From Martinezella lusitana (GTDB taxonomy: Bacteria; Pseudomonadota; Alphaproteobacteria; Rhizobiales; Rhizobiaceae), in NCBI RefSeq assembly GCF_010668395.1, contig NZ_WUEY01000007.1, forward strand, positions 124,001-188,000: DNA of 64,000 bases. Reading direction: 5' to 3'. Below the pieces are notes generated by a model that was given only the letters and a program-made list of their open reading frames with translations, had not been told where the DNA came from and searched no databases. The translations under genes and the position numbers were made by a program. Positions within the stretch are counted from its first letter, which is position 1. Each line of letters starts with the position of its first letter. Below, piece by piece: positions 44,048-52,140 of the stretch.

Positions 44048-44441
44048 TGAAATGCTCCAAAGACTCGACCTTTTGACCAACCACTGCGCCTAAAGGTCGC
44101 GGACTGATATGGTGGCCGGGCGATGAAAGAACGAGGCCACACTGGCCGCGAAATGAATCGAAAGGGGGATTACCGCGAAAGCGCGCCGTAAAGCGCCTTG
44201 ATCAGAGCCGTGGGTTTACGGCACGGAGGCGCATCATCATCACAAACAAGATATCCATCTGAGCCTCCTATTTCGCTGGTTGTAGAGCGCCCGTCTTTTA
44301 GCGCGCATTTTGCGCTTTGAAAAGCGAAATATGCCTGAAAAATGGGCTGATTCCTTCAATTCTGCTGATGGAAGGCATCACAAGATCGGAACAACGACGA
44401 AAATCGAAGACAAATCCGGGCGATTTCGCTAGTTGCAGCCC
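44048..44441. other. Leader region of the ABC exporter genes
   Basis: A 394-base gap shared with the divergent trmL. On the minus strand it holds the 18-codon frame (44258-44202), then about 155 bases before the exporter start with several inverted repeats: GTGGCC/GGCCAC and, next to the ribosome binding site, CGACCTTT (44099-44092) with AAAGGTCG (44073-44066). A bulged hairpin near 44305-44334 lies upstream of the small frame. Confidence 0.5.
44202..44258 (-). CDS. Candidate leader peptide for the ABC exporters
   Basis: An 18-residue frame, MDILFVMMMRLRAVNPRL, with ATG five bases after a perfect GGAGG, about 150 bases before the exporter start. It contains three consecutive Met codons, three Arg and two Pro, typical of residues that stall ribosomes or read amino-acid supply. 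The downstream RNA has mutually exclusive hairpins. Sequence evidence is limited to the ribosome binding site, frame and context; chance is possible. No known leader is recognised. Confidence 0.45.
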   Translation of the reverse strand: MDILFVMMMRLRAVNPRL

Positions 44442-44939
44442 ATGACCACGCTTCGCATCGCACTCTACCAACCTGACATTCCCGGCAACACCGGCACCAT
44501 CCTGCGGCTGGCCGCCTGCCTCGGCCTTGGCGTCGACATCATCGAGCCGGCAGGTTTCGACATATCGGATCGCAACCTGAAGCGCGCCGGCATGGATTAC
44601 CTGGCGGCCGTCGCCCTGACGAGACATGTCAACTGGGAGCGTTTCGAGGCATGGCGCCTCGCGAGCGGCCGGCGGCTGGTGCTCGCCTCCACCAAGGCAG
44701 CCCGGCCCTATACCGACTTCCCCTACCGCGACGGCGATATTCTTCTCTTCGGCCGCGAGAGCGCCGGCGTGCCCGAACATGTGCATGAAAGGGCGGATGG
44801 TCGCGTTCTGATCCCGATGGTCGAGGGCCAGCGCTCCATCAATGTCGCCATGTCGGCCGCCATGATCGCGGGCGAAGCCTTGCGGCAAACGCAATGGCTG
44901 CCGCTCACCGCGTCCGGCCCAAATGTCGCACCCGAATAG
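44442..44939 (+). CDS. trmL: tRNA 2'-O-methyltransferase TrmL (SPOUT)
   Basis: A 165-residue SPOUT-fold enzyme that methylates the 2'-OH of the wobble nucleotide 34 in tRNA-Leu. The N-terminus is IALYQPDIPGNTGTILRLAACLG. The SAM-binding knot is LFGRESAGVPEHVHERADGR, then LIPMVEGQRSINVAMSAAMI. Length equals the family. ATG at 44442 is preferred to a TTG nine bases earlier. Confidence 0.94.
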   Translation: MTTLRIALYQPDIPGNTGTILRLAACLGLGVDIIEPAGFDISDRNLKRAGMDYLAAVALTRHVNWERFEAWRLASGRRLVLASTKAARPYTDFPYRDGDILLFGRESAGVPEHVHERADGRVLIPMVEGQRSINVAMSAAMIAGEALRQTQWLPLTASGPNVAPE

Positions 44940-45016
44940 GCGTTGGCACGCCGGATAAAGTGTGAGAAGCTTCGCCTTGGAATGCTCTAACTCAGGCAAC
45001 CTTGGCGAGGTGACCC

Positions 45017-46171
45017 ATGTTCCAGACGGCATTCACGCTTTCCCTCACGCAGTTTGCGCGCACTTTGAGCCTACCGGAACGGCTGCAGCGCTCCCCTGCC
45101 CGCAATCTCGTCCTCGAAGGCCTTCGCCAGCGGAACCTCGCCCTTGACGCGCTGTTCTACGACGTCAACGTGATCACGCCGGAGGAAGCCTTCTACATCA
45201 GCGACTCTCTGGCCGCCGAAGGCGCAATCATGATCGTTCCGCCCAGCGGCTGTGGGGCACTCACTCTCTGCGAGACGATCGATGAATTCATCCTGCGGGG
45301 CGGCGCGGATGCCCGGGCGCTCGCCGTCGCAGGCATCGGCGGCTCGGCGCTCGGCGCAGCCGCCTTCGCCCGCAACGTGGCCGACGCTGTCGATGCCCCC
45401 GTGGCTGTCGTCGTTTCCGGCTATGGTATCGCCGATGTCATCACCGAGGCTTTCGGCGGCTTGTTTTTCTTCGGCCACCTGAAGGGTCTGCGGCCGATGC
45501 TGGAACGCCTGGATGATCTTGCCGGCCGCCCCAAGGTCGGGGCATACCGCGATGGAACCGCTGCCCGCACCAGTCTCGACACCAGAACCGTGCAGGCTCT
45601 TCTTGCTGATCCCCGCCTCTCCTTCCGTCTGCTGGCGGGCCATTCCAAGGGCAATCTCGTGCTCTCGGCCGCATTGCATAATCTTTGGAAGCAGGATGAG
45701 GCCCGGGTTTCGGAACTGGCGAAAAATACGAAGATTGTGACGATCGGCACCCGCATCGCCATGCCCTCCGTATTCACCGATGTCGTCGATGTCATGGGCG
45801 AATGGGACTGGTTCGGCGAGATCAACTCCCGACCGTTCATCCACGCCGATCAACGCATTCCGCAGGCCTGGCATCACACGAACACCGATCTGGGCGGCCA
45901 TCTGCCGGTGACGACCACGCTCAGGGAAATCCTTGCGATTTCGCCGATCATCGAGAACCCGAAACTCGCGGAAGAGCAGACCGCAGCGCTCGGCGCGGTA
46001 TCGGAGCCGACAAAGCCGGAAGCGGAGGTTCCCTTGCCTTCGCCTCTCGGCGGAAAGCCCACGGCGACGATCGACAAGGTCAGGAAAGCGTTTTCTGCCG
46101 GCATCCTGCCTGCCGTTCAGCCTGTGGAATCCAGCGTGGCGGATGATCTGCAACCACCCACGTCGCATTGA
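45017..46171 (+). CDS. Unknown protein with lipase-like GHSKG motif
   Basis: A 384-residue protein without a signal peptide. A region near 205 reads RLLAGHSKGNLVLSAALHNL: GHSKG fits the GxSxG nucleophile elbow of alpha/beta hydrolases. It is preceded by IVPPSGCGALTLCETIDEFI, and followed by WFGEINSRPFIHAD and a His-rich HHTNTDLGGHLP that could give the acid and His of the triad. The final 70 residues are Pro/Glu-rich and probably disordered. I do not recognise a named family. Relatives are class 3 lipases or storage-polymer depolymerases in fold only. Confidence 0.72.
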   Translation: MFQTAFTLSLTQFARTLSLPERLQRSPARNLVLEGLRQRNLALDALFYDVNVITPEEAFYISDSLAAEGAIMIVPPSGCGALTLCETIDEFILRGGADARALAVAGIGGSALGAAAFARNVADAVDAPVAVVVSGYGIADVITEAFGGLFFFGHLKGLRPMLERLDDLAGRPKVGAYRDGTAARTSLDTRTVQALLADPRLSFRLLAGHSKGNLVLSAALHNLWKQDEARVSELAKNTKIVTIGTRIAMPSVFTDVVDVMGEWDWFGEINSRPFIHADQRIPQAWHHTNTDLGGHLPVTTTLREILAISPIIENPKLAEEQTAALGAVSEPTKPEAEVPLPSPLGGKPTATIDKVRKAFSAGILPAVQPVESSVADDLQPPTSH

Positions 46172-46226
46172 ACTGGTCACAAACTGAAAGCCCGCCGCAA
46201 GTCACGGGAATGTGCTTGCGCTCCAT

Positions 46227-46251
46227 CGCCCGTCGCTGCGGGCGGCCTTTT
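46227..46251 (+). terminator. Rho-independent terminator after the GHSKG gene
   Basis: CGCCCG (46227-46232) pairs with CGGGCG (46239-46244) around TCGCTG, followed by GCCTTTT. Confidence 0.7.
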
Positions 46252-46259
46252 CGTTCGGC

Positions 46260-46517
46260 TCAATCCGCCGATGGCAAACGCCGCATGGTGAATTCGATGC
46301 GATCGCCATCGACCTGACGCCAGCTTTCGACTTCGGTCCAGTAGGCGGCTTTCGGGAATTCATCGAACCACTCGCGCGCTTTTGCGCGTGCATCGGGGCG
46401 GCTGAGACAAAAGGTCTCGCGAACGAATTCGCTTTTTCCGCCCGCCGGGTGTTCCTGCCGGTAACGAAATATTCTGCTTCTCAACCCATCCAGGGGCGGC
46501 GGTCCAGGTATCTTCAT
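46260..46517 (-). CDS. Small basic protein of unknown function
   Basis: An 85-residue soluble protein, starting MKIPGPPPLDGLRSRIFRYR, then HPAGGKSEFVRETFCLSRPD, an ARAKAREWFDEFPKAAY helix and a final strand pair (RIEFTMRRL). No domain is recognised. The ATG at 46517 follows GCGAGG by seven bases. The frame extends upstream, but that part lacks coding character. It is divergent from hemF and convergent with the GHSKG gene. Confidence 0.65.
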   Translation of the reverse strand: MKIPGPPPLDGLRSRIFRYRQEHPAGGKSEFVRETFCLSRPDARAKAREWFDEFPKAAYWTEVESWRQVDGDRIEFTMRRLPSAD

Positions 46518-46689
46518 AATCAAACCTCGCCTTCGGGAGGGAACATAATACCGCACCCGGAAATTTGCGAGTCGATTCTCCCGCAGCGTGGCTGCACTGG
46601 CTGCGCCGCAATGTTGCTGATATTCAAAATCACGATACATAGGGTGCGAATCGCGGGCCGCCGGCTGCTCGCACTCTCGGAGAGCATGC

Positions 46690-47601
46690 ATGGAACGACC
46701 CAATCTTCCCAAGGGATTACCCGAGGATATTGAAGCGAAAAAAGAGGCTGCGCGCACCTGGTTCGAGGGCCTGCGCGACACGATCTGCACCGAGTTCGAG
46801 CATTTGGAGAACGAGCTGGCCGGTCCGCTTTCCGACCAGGAGCCCGGTCGTTTCGTCGCCAAGGACTGGCAGAGGGACAAGGGTCAGGGCGGCGGCGGCC
46901 GCATGTCCATGATGGAAGGCCGCGTCTTCGAAAAGGTCGGCGTCCATACGTCGACGGTCCATGGCGAGTTCTCTCCCGACTTCCGCAGCCAGATTCCGGG
47001 CGCCGAGGAGGATCCCCGTTTCTGGGCTTCCGGGCTCTCGCTGATTGCCCACCCCGTCAATCCGAATGTGCCGACCGTACACATGAATACCCGCATGGTC
47101 GTCACCACGAGCCATTGGTTCGGCGGCGGCGCCGACTTGACGCCGATGCTCGACCGTCGCCGCACCCAGGAAGATCCCGACAGCCTCCTCTTCCATCGCG
47201 CCATGCAGATCGTTTGCGACCGCCATGCCGTCGCCGACCACCAGCACTACAAGAACTGGTGTGACGAATACTTCTTCCTGAAGCATCGCAACGAGCCGCG
47301 CGGTATCGGCGGCATCTTCTTCGACTGGCTGCATTCGCCCGAGGAAGCCGGCGGCTGGAGCGCGGATTTCGCCTTTACCCGCGACGTCGGCCGGGCCTTT
47401 GCGATGGTCTACCCGCGGATCGTTCGCTCCAATTTCAACGAGACATGGACGGAAGAGGACCGCGACGAGCAATTAATTCGTCGCGGACGCTATGTGGAGT
47501 TCAATTTGCTGTACGATAGGGGTACAATATTCGGGCTGAAGACAGGCGGCAATGTCGAGTCGATCCTATCGTCTCTGCCGCCGGTGGTGCGTTGGCCCTG
47601 A
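46690..47601 (+). CDS. hemF: Oxygen-dependent coproporphyrinogen III oxidase
   Basis: A 303-residue cytosolic enzyme that oxidatively decarboxylates coproporphyrinogen III to protoporphyrinogen IX with O2 in haem synthesis. Motifs: GGRMSMMEGRVFEKVGVH, VPTVHMNTRMV, WFGGGADLTPM, the signature GIGGIFFDWLHSPEEAG, and a C-terminal RRGRYVEFNLLYDRGTIFGL with TGGNVESIL. Length is standard. GGAGAG precedes the ATG. It stands alone, as is usual in rhizobia. Confidence 0.97.
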   Translation: MERPNLPKGLPEDIEAKKEAARTWFEGLRDTICTEFEHLENELAGPLSDQEPGRFVAKDWQRDKGQGGGGRMSMMEGRVFEKVGVHTSTVHGEFSPDFRSQIPGAEEDPRFWASGLSLIAHPVNPNVPTVHMNTRMVVTTSHWFGGGADLTPMLDRRRTQEDPDSLLFHRAMQIVCDRHAVADHQHYKNWCDEYFFLKHRNEPRGIGGIFFDWLHSPEEAGGWSADFAFTRDVGRAFAMVYPRIVRSNFNETWTEEDRDEQLIRRGRYVEFNLLYDRGTIFGLKTGGNVESILSSLPPVVRWP

Positions 47602-47610
47602 TGCAGGCCG

Positions 47611-47635
47611 CGCAAGGCTGTGCGGCGGCCTTGCG
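47611..47635 (+). terminator. Hairpin after hemF
   Basis: CGCAAGGC (47611-47618) and GCCTTGCG (47628-47635) form eight base pairs around a nine-base loop just after the hemF stop. No T run follows. Confidence 0.45.
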
Positions 47636-47796
47636 GCAACGGCATGCGAAAACCAGTGACCCCGAAGCGCAGCAAGCGAATCCGCGGGATCGCGAGCGTT
47701 TCGGGCGTTCAACATAAAATGATCGGACAACGCCCTGAAATCAGCGGGAGGGATGCCTAAGTGACCTAATGCTCGTTCCAATCGGAGGAGGTTGTA

Positions 47797-48075
47797 ATGG
47801 CAGCAGAGAAACAAGTCACGGAAGCTTCGAAAGAGCAGAAACTTTCGCGCACAGTCGATAGTCCGGAGTTCATCGTCCGACTGGCCGAGGATATGCGGAC
47901 CCGCAGCGGGTCCGACCTGCCGTTGTCCTGCTTTGTCGAGCAGGTAAGAATGCAATTGGCAGGCAAGTCACCGAGCGATGTCGCCAGTTTTGCGGCGGAT
48001 CGTTCGGCCAAGCAGATGCCCATTCCGACATATCAGTCATCCGACTGCTTCAAGTCTTGGGCCATGCCGGACTGA
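47797..48075 (+). CDS. Small hypothetical protein
   Basis: A 92-residue soluble protein with a strong ribosome binding site (GGAGGAGG) before the ATG. It contains RTVDSPEFIVRLAEDMRTRS, a CFVEQVRMQLAGKSPSDV segment and a C-terminal SDCFKSWAMPD. Two cysteines (about 45 and 84) are spaced widely. No family is recognised. It is the first of two short genes before a minus-strand operon. Confidence 0.65.
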   Translation: MAAEKQVTEASKEQKLSRTVDSPEFIVRLAEDMRTRSGSDLPLSCFVEQVRMQLAGKSPSDVASFAADRSAKQMPIPTYQSSDCFKSWAMPD

Positions 48076-48149
48076 TGTCCGGAAGACCGCCGCCGGCAAG
48101 CGAGAGACTTGCCGGACGGCAGAAACCTTTTTCCGTCCGCTGCGTTTAG

Positions 48150-48173
48150 CTTTCATGCCCGTGGGCATGAAAG
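48150..48173. repeat. Near-perfect palindrome before the DUF1059 gene
   Basis: CTTTCATGCC (48150-48159) and GGCATGAAAG (48164-48173) are complete inverted repeats around CGTG, 33 bases before the next start codon. A second inverted repeat, CCGGCAAG/CTTGCCGG (48093-48115), lies upstream, followed by T5 and likely a terminator for the preceding gene. Confidence 0.55.
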
Positions 48174-48206
48174 GATGCGGAACCGTGGAGAGATGAGGAG
48201 GAAGAT

Positions 48207-48392
48207 ATGCGACTGTTCGAATGTGGTACGCTCGTGCCCGGCTGCGCTTGGCATACCCGCGCTCAGGATGATGCCGAAGTGGTTCGTCGCGCCGTCGAGC
48301 ACATGCGTGAAGCGCATGGCGAAACAATCATCCGGGAAAACATGGTCGACAACATCAAGGCACGAATCCGCGACGAGGCTCACGCGGCCTGA
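48207..48392 (+). CDS. DUF1059 small protein
   Basis: A 61-residue soluble protein. MRLFECGTLVPGCAWHTRAQDD followed by EVVRRAVEHMREAHGETII is the DUF1059 pattern: two cysteines (6 and 13), a Trp/His pair and a helix with conserved HMREAHG. The Cys/His residues suggest a metal site or a redox role, unproven. A strong ribosome binding site (GAGGAGGAAGAT) precedes the ATG. Confidence 0.82.
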   Translation: MRLFECGTLVPGCAWHTRAQDDAEVVRRAVEHMREAHGETIIRENMVDNIKARIRDEAHAA

Positions 48393-48398
48393 TCAGAT

Positions 48399-48419
48399 CG
48401 GCCCTGAAGGTCAGGGCCG
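48399..48419. terminator. Hairpin between convergent genes
   Basis: CGGCCCTGA and TCAGGGCCG pair perfectly (nine base pairs) around AGG, between the DUF1059 gene and cca. No strong T run on either side. Confidence 0.6.
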
Positions 48420-48423
48420 CATA

Positions 48424-49680
48424 TCAGGCACTGGCCAAATCTTTAAGTCGGGCGAGAAGTTTCGCCCGGTTCGATGAAAAATTGCCATCGAGCCATTCCT
48501 GCTCCAGCTTGGCGAGAAGCTCGCCGACACGAGGACCGGCGCCGACGCCTGCCGCAAGCGCATCCGCGCCGCTAAGTGGGAAAGCGGGTTTCTTCCACTT
48601 TGCCACGCGCTCCAGCAGCCGGCCGAGCCGCGCAACACGGGCCATTTCTTCGAAATCGCCTTCCGCCTTGCCCCGTGCGACCGACAGCGCCAGCTTCAGG
48701 CGCACGGCGACGCCGGAGGGGTCATGGCGATAAAGCAGGCGGTCGAAGGCCGCGTCCGAGATATCGTCCTTGACGACAGGCGCATTCGCCCAGGCCTGAA
48801 GATAGGCGCCTTCGGCTTTCGAAAGGCGCAGCCGCTCCGCAAGCTTGGCAAGCCTTGCCGTATCCGGCGCCACGATGGCGGCAAGCCGCAGCAAGGGCTC
48901 CGCCGGCCAGCCGAGAGCCTGTTCGGCGGCGATGAGGCCTGGAATGGCGTCGATACCCCACTTCTCGGTTTCCGGCAGCACTTCGGTCAGTATGCCGATC
49001 TGGCGCATCCAAAGCAGCGCCCTGCCCGGATCGTCCGCCGCCAGCAGCTTCTTCATTTCGGACCAGACGCGCTCGGCCGAGAGGGTCGCGATCTTCGACT
49101 TCGCAGCGGCACAGGCGCGCAACCCGTCCGCATCCGGACGACCGCTGCCGTAATACGCGAAGAAGCGGAAGAAACGCAGGATCCGCAAGTGATCCTCGGC
49201 AATCCGTGTCGCCGCATCGCCGATGAAGCGAATGTTGCGGCGCTCAAGATCGGCAAGGCCGCCGACGAGATCCACCACCTCGCCACTGGCGGAGGCATAA
49301 AGCGCATTGATCGTCAGGTCGCGCCGCTCCGCATCCGCCTGCCAGTCCTGGCTGAAAGCGACGCGGGCGCGGCGGCCATCCGTTTCGACATCGCGCCGCA
49401 AAGTGGTGATCTCGAACGGCGTTCCATCGATGACCAGTGTGACGGTGCCGTGCGCGATGCCTGTCGGCACGGCCTTGATGCCCGCTGCCTCGGCTCTTTC
49501 GACGACAGTCTCGGGCAAGAGCGTGGTTGCTATGTCGATATCGGCGACCGGCAGCCCCATCAGGCTGTTGCGCACCGCTCCGCCGACCACGCGTCCCTCG
49601 CCGCCGTCGGCGTCGAGCAACGACAGCACCCGCTGCAGGGCCTTATCGCGAAACCAGGCCTCACCGGCAACGGACGTCAT
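48424..49680 (-). CDS. cca: CCA tRNA nucleotidyltransferase
   Basis: A 418-residue class II nucleotidyltransferase that adds or repairs the 3' CCA of tRNAs. The head domain has VVGGAVRNSLMGLPVADIDIA (GGxVR and DxD metal site) and HGTVTLVIDGTPFEITTLRRD; the RNA-binding neck includes RAEDH-like IAEDHLRILRFFRFFAYYG. The C-terminal helical body is alphaproteobacterial in length. The stop overlaps the start region of nothing downstream; upstream it overlaps the NUDIX gene by four bases. Part of DUF1285-NUDIX-cca operon. Confidence 0.92.
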   Translation of the reverse strand: MTSVAGEAWFRDKALQRVLSLLDADGGEGRVVGGAVRNSLMGLPVADIDIATTLLPETVVERAEAAGIKAVPTGIAHGTVTLVIDGTPFEITTLRRDVETDGRRARVAFSQDWQADAERRDLTINALYASASGEVVDLVGGLADLERRNIRFIGDAATRIAEDHLRILRFFRFFAYYGSGRPDADGLRACAAAKSKIATLSAERVWSEMKKLLAADDPGRALLWMRQIGILTEVLPETEKWGIDAIPGLIAAEQALGWPAEPLLRLAAIVAPDTARLAKLAERLRLSKAEGAYLQAWANAPVVKDDISDAAFDRLLYRHDPSGVAVRLKLALSVARGKAEGDFEEMARVARLGRLLERVAKWKKPAFPLSGADALAAGVGAGPRVGELLAKLEQEWLDGNFSSNRAKLLARLKDLASA

Positions 49681-50312
49681 GTATAGAGCCTTTCATAAAG
49701 CGTGCGGACTATGCCCGCGGTAATGCCCCAGATCATGCGCTGCCCATAGGGCATGCGGTAGAAATGGCGCTCGGTTCCCTGCCAGAGCATCGTGTCGGTA
49801 GCATGGTGGCTGGGATCCATCAGAAACGAGAGCGGCACCTCGAAGGCGTCCTCGACCTCGGTCGGATTGAGGTCCAGATGAAAACCCGGCTTTACCACGG
49901 CGAGAATGGGCGTGATGCGAAAGCCGGTCGCCGCCAGATAATGCGGCAACCGTGCCACGGGTTCGATGAATATGTCGGCAAGCCCGATTTCCTCGCCCGC
50001 CTCGCGTACGGCCGCCATCTCCGGCGATGCGTCTTCCGGATCGATGGCCCCGCCCGGAAAGGCGATCTGGCCGGAATGCTTGCGCAGGGTGGAGGTCCTG
50101 AGCGTGAAGATGACCTTGGCGTCGTCTCCGTTTTCGACGACAGGCACGAGGACGGCGGCATCCTTCAGCTTCAGGTCCGCGACCTGCGAGATGGTCTCGG
50201 GGTTGAGACGATGATCGCCGTGATCGCGCCAGGCGAGATCGATAGGCCCGCCGCTCTGATGCAGGGCGCGGCGCCGGAACTCATCCGCTGAATAAAGGGG
50301 GAATTCGCTCAT
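49677..50312 (-). CDS. NUDIX hydrolase, CoA-pyrophosphatase type
   Basis: A 211-residue hydrolase with the NUDIX box GGAIDPEDASPEMAAVREAGEEIG complete (GxxxxxE through REAGEEIG); the preceding LRKHSGQIAFPGGAID fits the CoA-pyrophosphatase subgroup (LR..G...FPGG). It probably cleaves CoA or related nucleotide diphosphates. It overlaps cca by four bases and DUF1285 by four bases, giving a tightly coupled operon. Confidence 0.9.
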   Translation of the reverse strand: MSEFPLYSADEFRRRALHQSGGPIDLAWRDHGDHRLNPETISQVADLKLKDAAVLVPVVENGDDAKVIFTLRTSTLRKHSGQIAFPGGAIDPEDASPEMAAVREAGEEIGLADIFIEPVARLPHYLAATGFRITPILAVVKPGFHLDLNPTEVEDAFEVPLSFLMDPSHHATDTMLWQGTERHFYRMPYGQRMIWGITAGIVRTLYERLYT

Positions 50313-50932
50313 CGCGTCAGTGCATCCAGTTCGGCCAGCGGCATGATCGGAAAGATCGAGCCGCCGGAGCGCACGCAGAACATATCGCGCCCGGCAATTT
50401 CGACGGGTTCGCCAAGTTCGACGAGATCGTACATGACCGCGCGCGTCACCAGCGCCTCCAGGCGCCCGCGGACATGCAGGTAAGGCTTCAGCTCGTCGTT
50501 CTCGCCGCGGATGACGAAGCGGATCGGGTGCTCCCTGCCCGCCTCGACCACGTCGCCGACATTCGTGCGGAAGGTCAGCACGCGCCTGCCGTCGCGTTCC
50601 GTCACGCTCATCTCGACGGCCACGAACGGCGCATCGACGACCCGGATGCCGACTTTTTCCACAGGCGTGACGAGATAGGTCTTTTCGTCCTCGTCCTTGC
50701 GCAGAACCGTGGAAAAAAGCTGTACCAGCGGCGCGCGGCCGATCGGCGTGCCGAGATAAAACCAGGTGCCGTCGGCACGGATCTCCATGTCGATATCGCC
50801 GCAGAACGGCGGATTCCAGCGATCGACGGGCGGCGCGCCCTTCTTTCGGCCGCCGCTATCGCCGGCCGCGCGTGAAATCAGCGCCGCCAGGCTTGCCGCA
50901 TCGCCAGTTGCCTTGATTTCCTCGGTTGCCAT
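50309..50932 (-). CDS. DUF1285 protein
   Basis: A 207-residue soluble protein. It reads PPVDRWNPPFCGDIDMEIRADGTWFYLGTPIGR, the DUF1285 signature, and later EDEKTYLVTPVEKVGIRVVDAP. The family has a two-domain structure with a ligand pocket but no assigned activity. First gene of the DUF1285-NUDIX-cca operon, divergent from the MoxR operon by about 170 bases. ATG at 50932 has a weak ribosome binding site; an upstream in-frame start would add ten residues. Confidence 0.84.
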   Translation of the reverse strand: MATEEIKATGDAASLAALISRAAGDSGGRKKGAPPVDRWNPPFCGDIDMEIRADGTWFYLGTPIGRAPLVQLFSTVLRKDEDEKTYLVTPVEKVGIRVVDAPFVAVEMSVTERDGRRVLTFRTNVGDVVEAGREHPIRFVIRGENDELKPYLHVRGRLEALVTRAVMYDLVELGEPVEIAGRDMFCVRSGGSIFPIMPLAELDALTR

Positions 50933-51100
50933 TCTTCTGTCCCGGTTGGCCGTTAGTGACAAATACGACAGTTTCTCACGAGATAGTCATTTGAAACGCG
51001 CTTGTCAGCCATCTTGGTGGCGATAAGTTGTATTGATTATGAGGCAAATGTGTAACGTCTGCGAATCGCGCGTATCGTTTTTCTGCCATTGGAGACGCAA

Positions 51101-52114
51101 ATGGGCATGATCAAATCGACCGAAACCACCCTCGACGAGCAGGCCATGGTCGCGTCAGCTGAAAAGGCGCTGGGCGATATCGCCACCATTCGCCAGGAAG
51201 TGTCGAAGGTCATTTTCGGCCAGGAAAGCGTCGTGGAAAACACGCTGCTTGCCGTGCTCGCCGGCGGTCATGCGCTTCTGGTCGGCGTGCCGGGTCTTGC
51301 CAAGACCAAGCTCGTGACCACGCTCGGCTCCGTCCTCGGCCTTGCCTCCAGCCGCGTGCAGTTCACTCCCGACCTGATGCCTTCGGATATTCTCGGCTCG
51401 GAAGTCATGGATCAGGACGAAAGCGGCCGCCGCTCCTTCCGTTTCGTCAAGGGTCCGGTCTTCGCGCAATTGCTGATGGCCGACGAAATCAACCGCGCCT
51501 CGCCGCGCACGCAATCGGCGCTGCTGCAGTCCATGCAGGAATATCACGTCACCATCGCCGGCCAGCGTTACGATCTGCCCGCTCCCTTCCACGTTCTCGC
51601 GACGCAGAACCCGCTGGAACAGGAAGGCACCTATCCGCTGCCGGAAGCCCAGCTCGACCGCTTCCTGCTGCAGGTCGATGTCGATTATCCCGAGCTTGCC
51701 GACGAGCGCCGCATCCTGCTCGAAACGACGGGCTTGAGCGAAGCGACGCCGCAGGCGGTGATCGATGCCGAGCGTCTGCTCGAAATCCAGCAACTCATCC
51801 GCCAGATGCCCGTCGGCGACGGCGTGGTCGATGCCATCCTGGCTCTGGTGCGCTCCGCCCGCCCGGGCCAGGGCAATGCCTCCACGGACAAGCATGTCGC
51901 CTGGGGTCCCGGCCCGCGCGCCGGCCAGGCCATGATGCTGTGCGCCCGAGCCCGCGCGCTCTATGAAGGCAGGCTTGCGCCGTCCATCGACGACGTGCAT
52001 GCCCTTGCCGAGCCCGTGCTCGAACACCGCATGGCGCTGACCTTTGCGGCCCGCGCCGACGGCATGTCCGTGCGCGATGTCATTGCAGGACTGGTGAAAC
52101 AATCGAGATCGTGA
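51101..52114 (+). CDS. MoxR-family AAA+ ATPase
   Basis: A 337-residue AAA+ protein. Walker A is LLVGVPGLAKTKLVTTL, Walker B LLMADEINRASPRTQSALLQ, and the sensor 1 region HVLATQNPLEQEGTYPLPEAQLDRF with the arginine-finger segment. MoxR ATPases act as chaperone-like enzymes with VWA proteins to activate large complexes. ATG at 51101 follows GGAG. Heads an operon with DUF58, a BatA-like/DUF4159 protein and a large membrane protein. Confidence 0.93.
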   Translation: MGMIKSTETTLDEQAMVASAEKALGDIATIRQEVSKVIFGQESVVENTLLAVLAGGHALLVGVPGLAKTKLVTTLGSVLGLASSRVQFTPDLMPSDILGSEVMDQDESGRRSFRFVKGPVFAQLLMADEINRASPRTQSALLQSMQEYHVTIAGQRYDLPAPFHVLATQNPLEQEGTYPLPEAQLDRFLLQVDVDYPELADERRILLETTGLSEATPQAVIDAERLLEIQQLIRQMPVGDGVVDAILALVRSARPGQGNASTDKHVAWGPGPRAGQAMMLCARARALYEGRLAPSIDDVHALAEPVLEHRMALTFAARADGMSVRDVIAGLVKQSRS

Positions 52115-52140
52115 CCCGGATGTCGAGGAGAGTATAGCGC

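Noticed and set aside
46614..46627. FixK/FNR-like box (TTGCT-GATA-TTCAA) upstream of hemF
   Set aside because: Two of ten conserved positions differ and the spacing to a promoter cannot be set; one such match is expected by chance.
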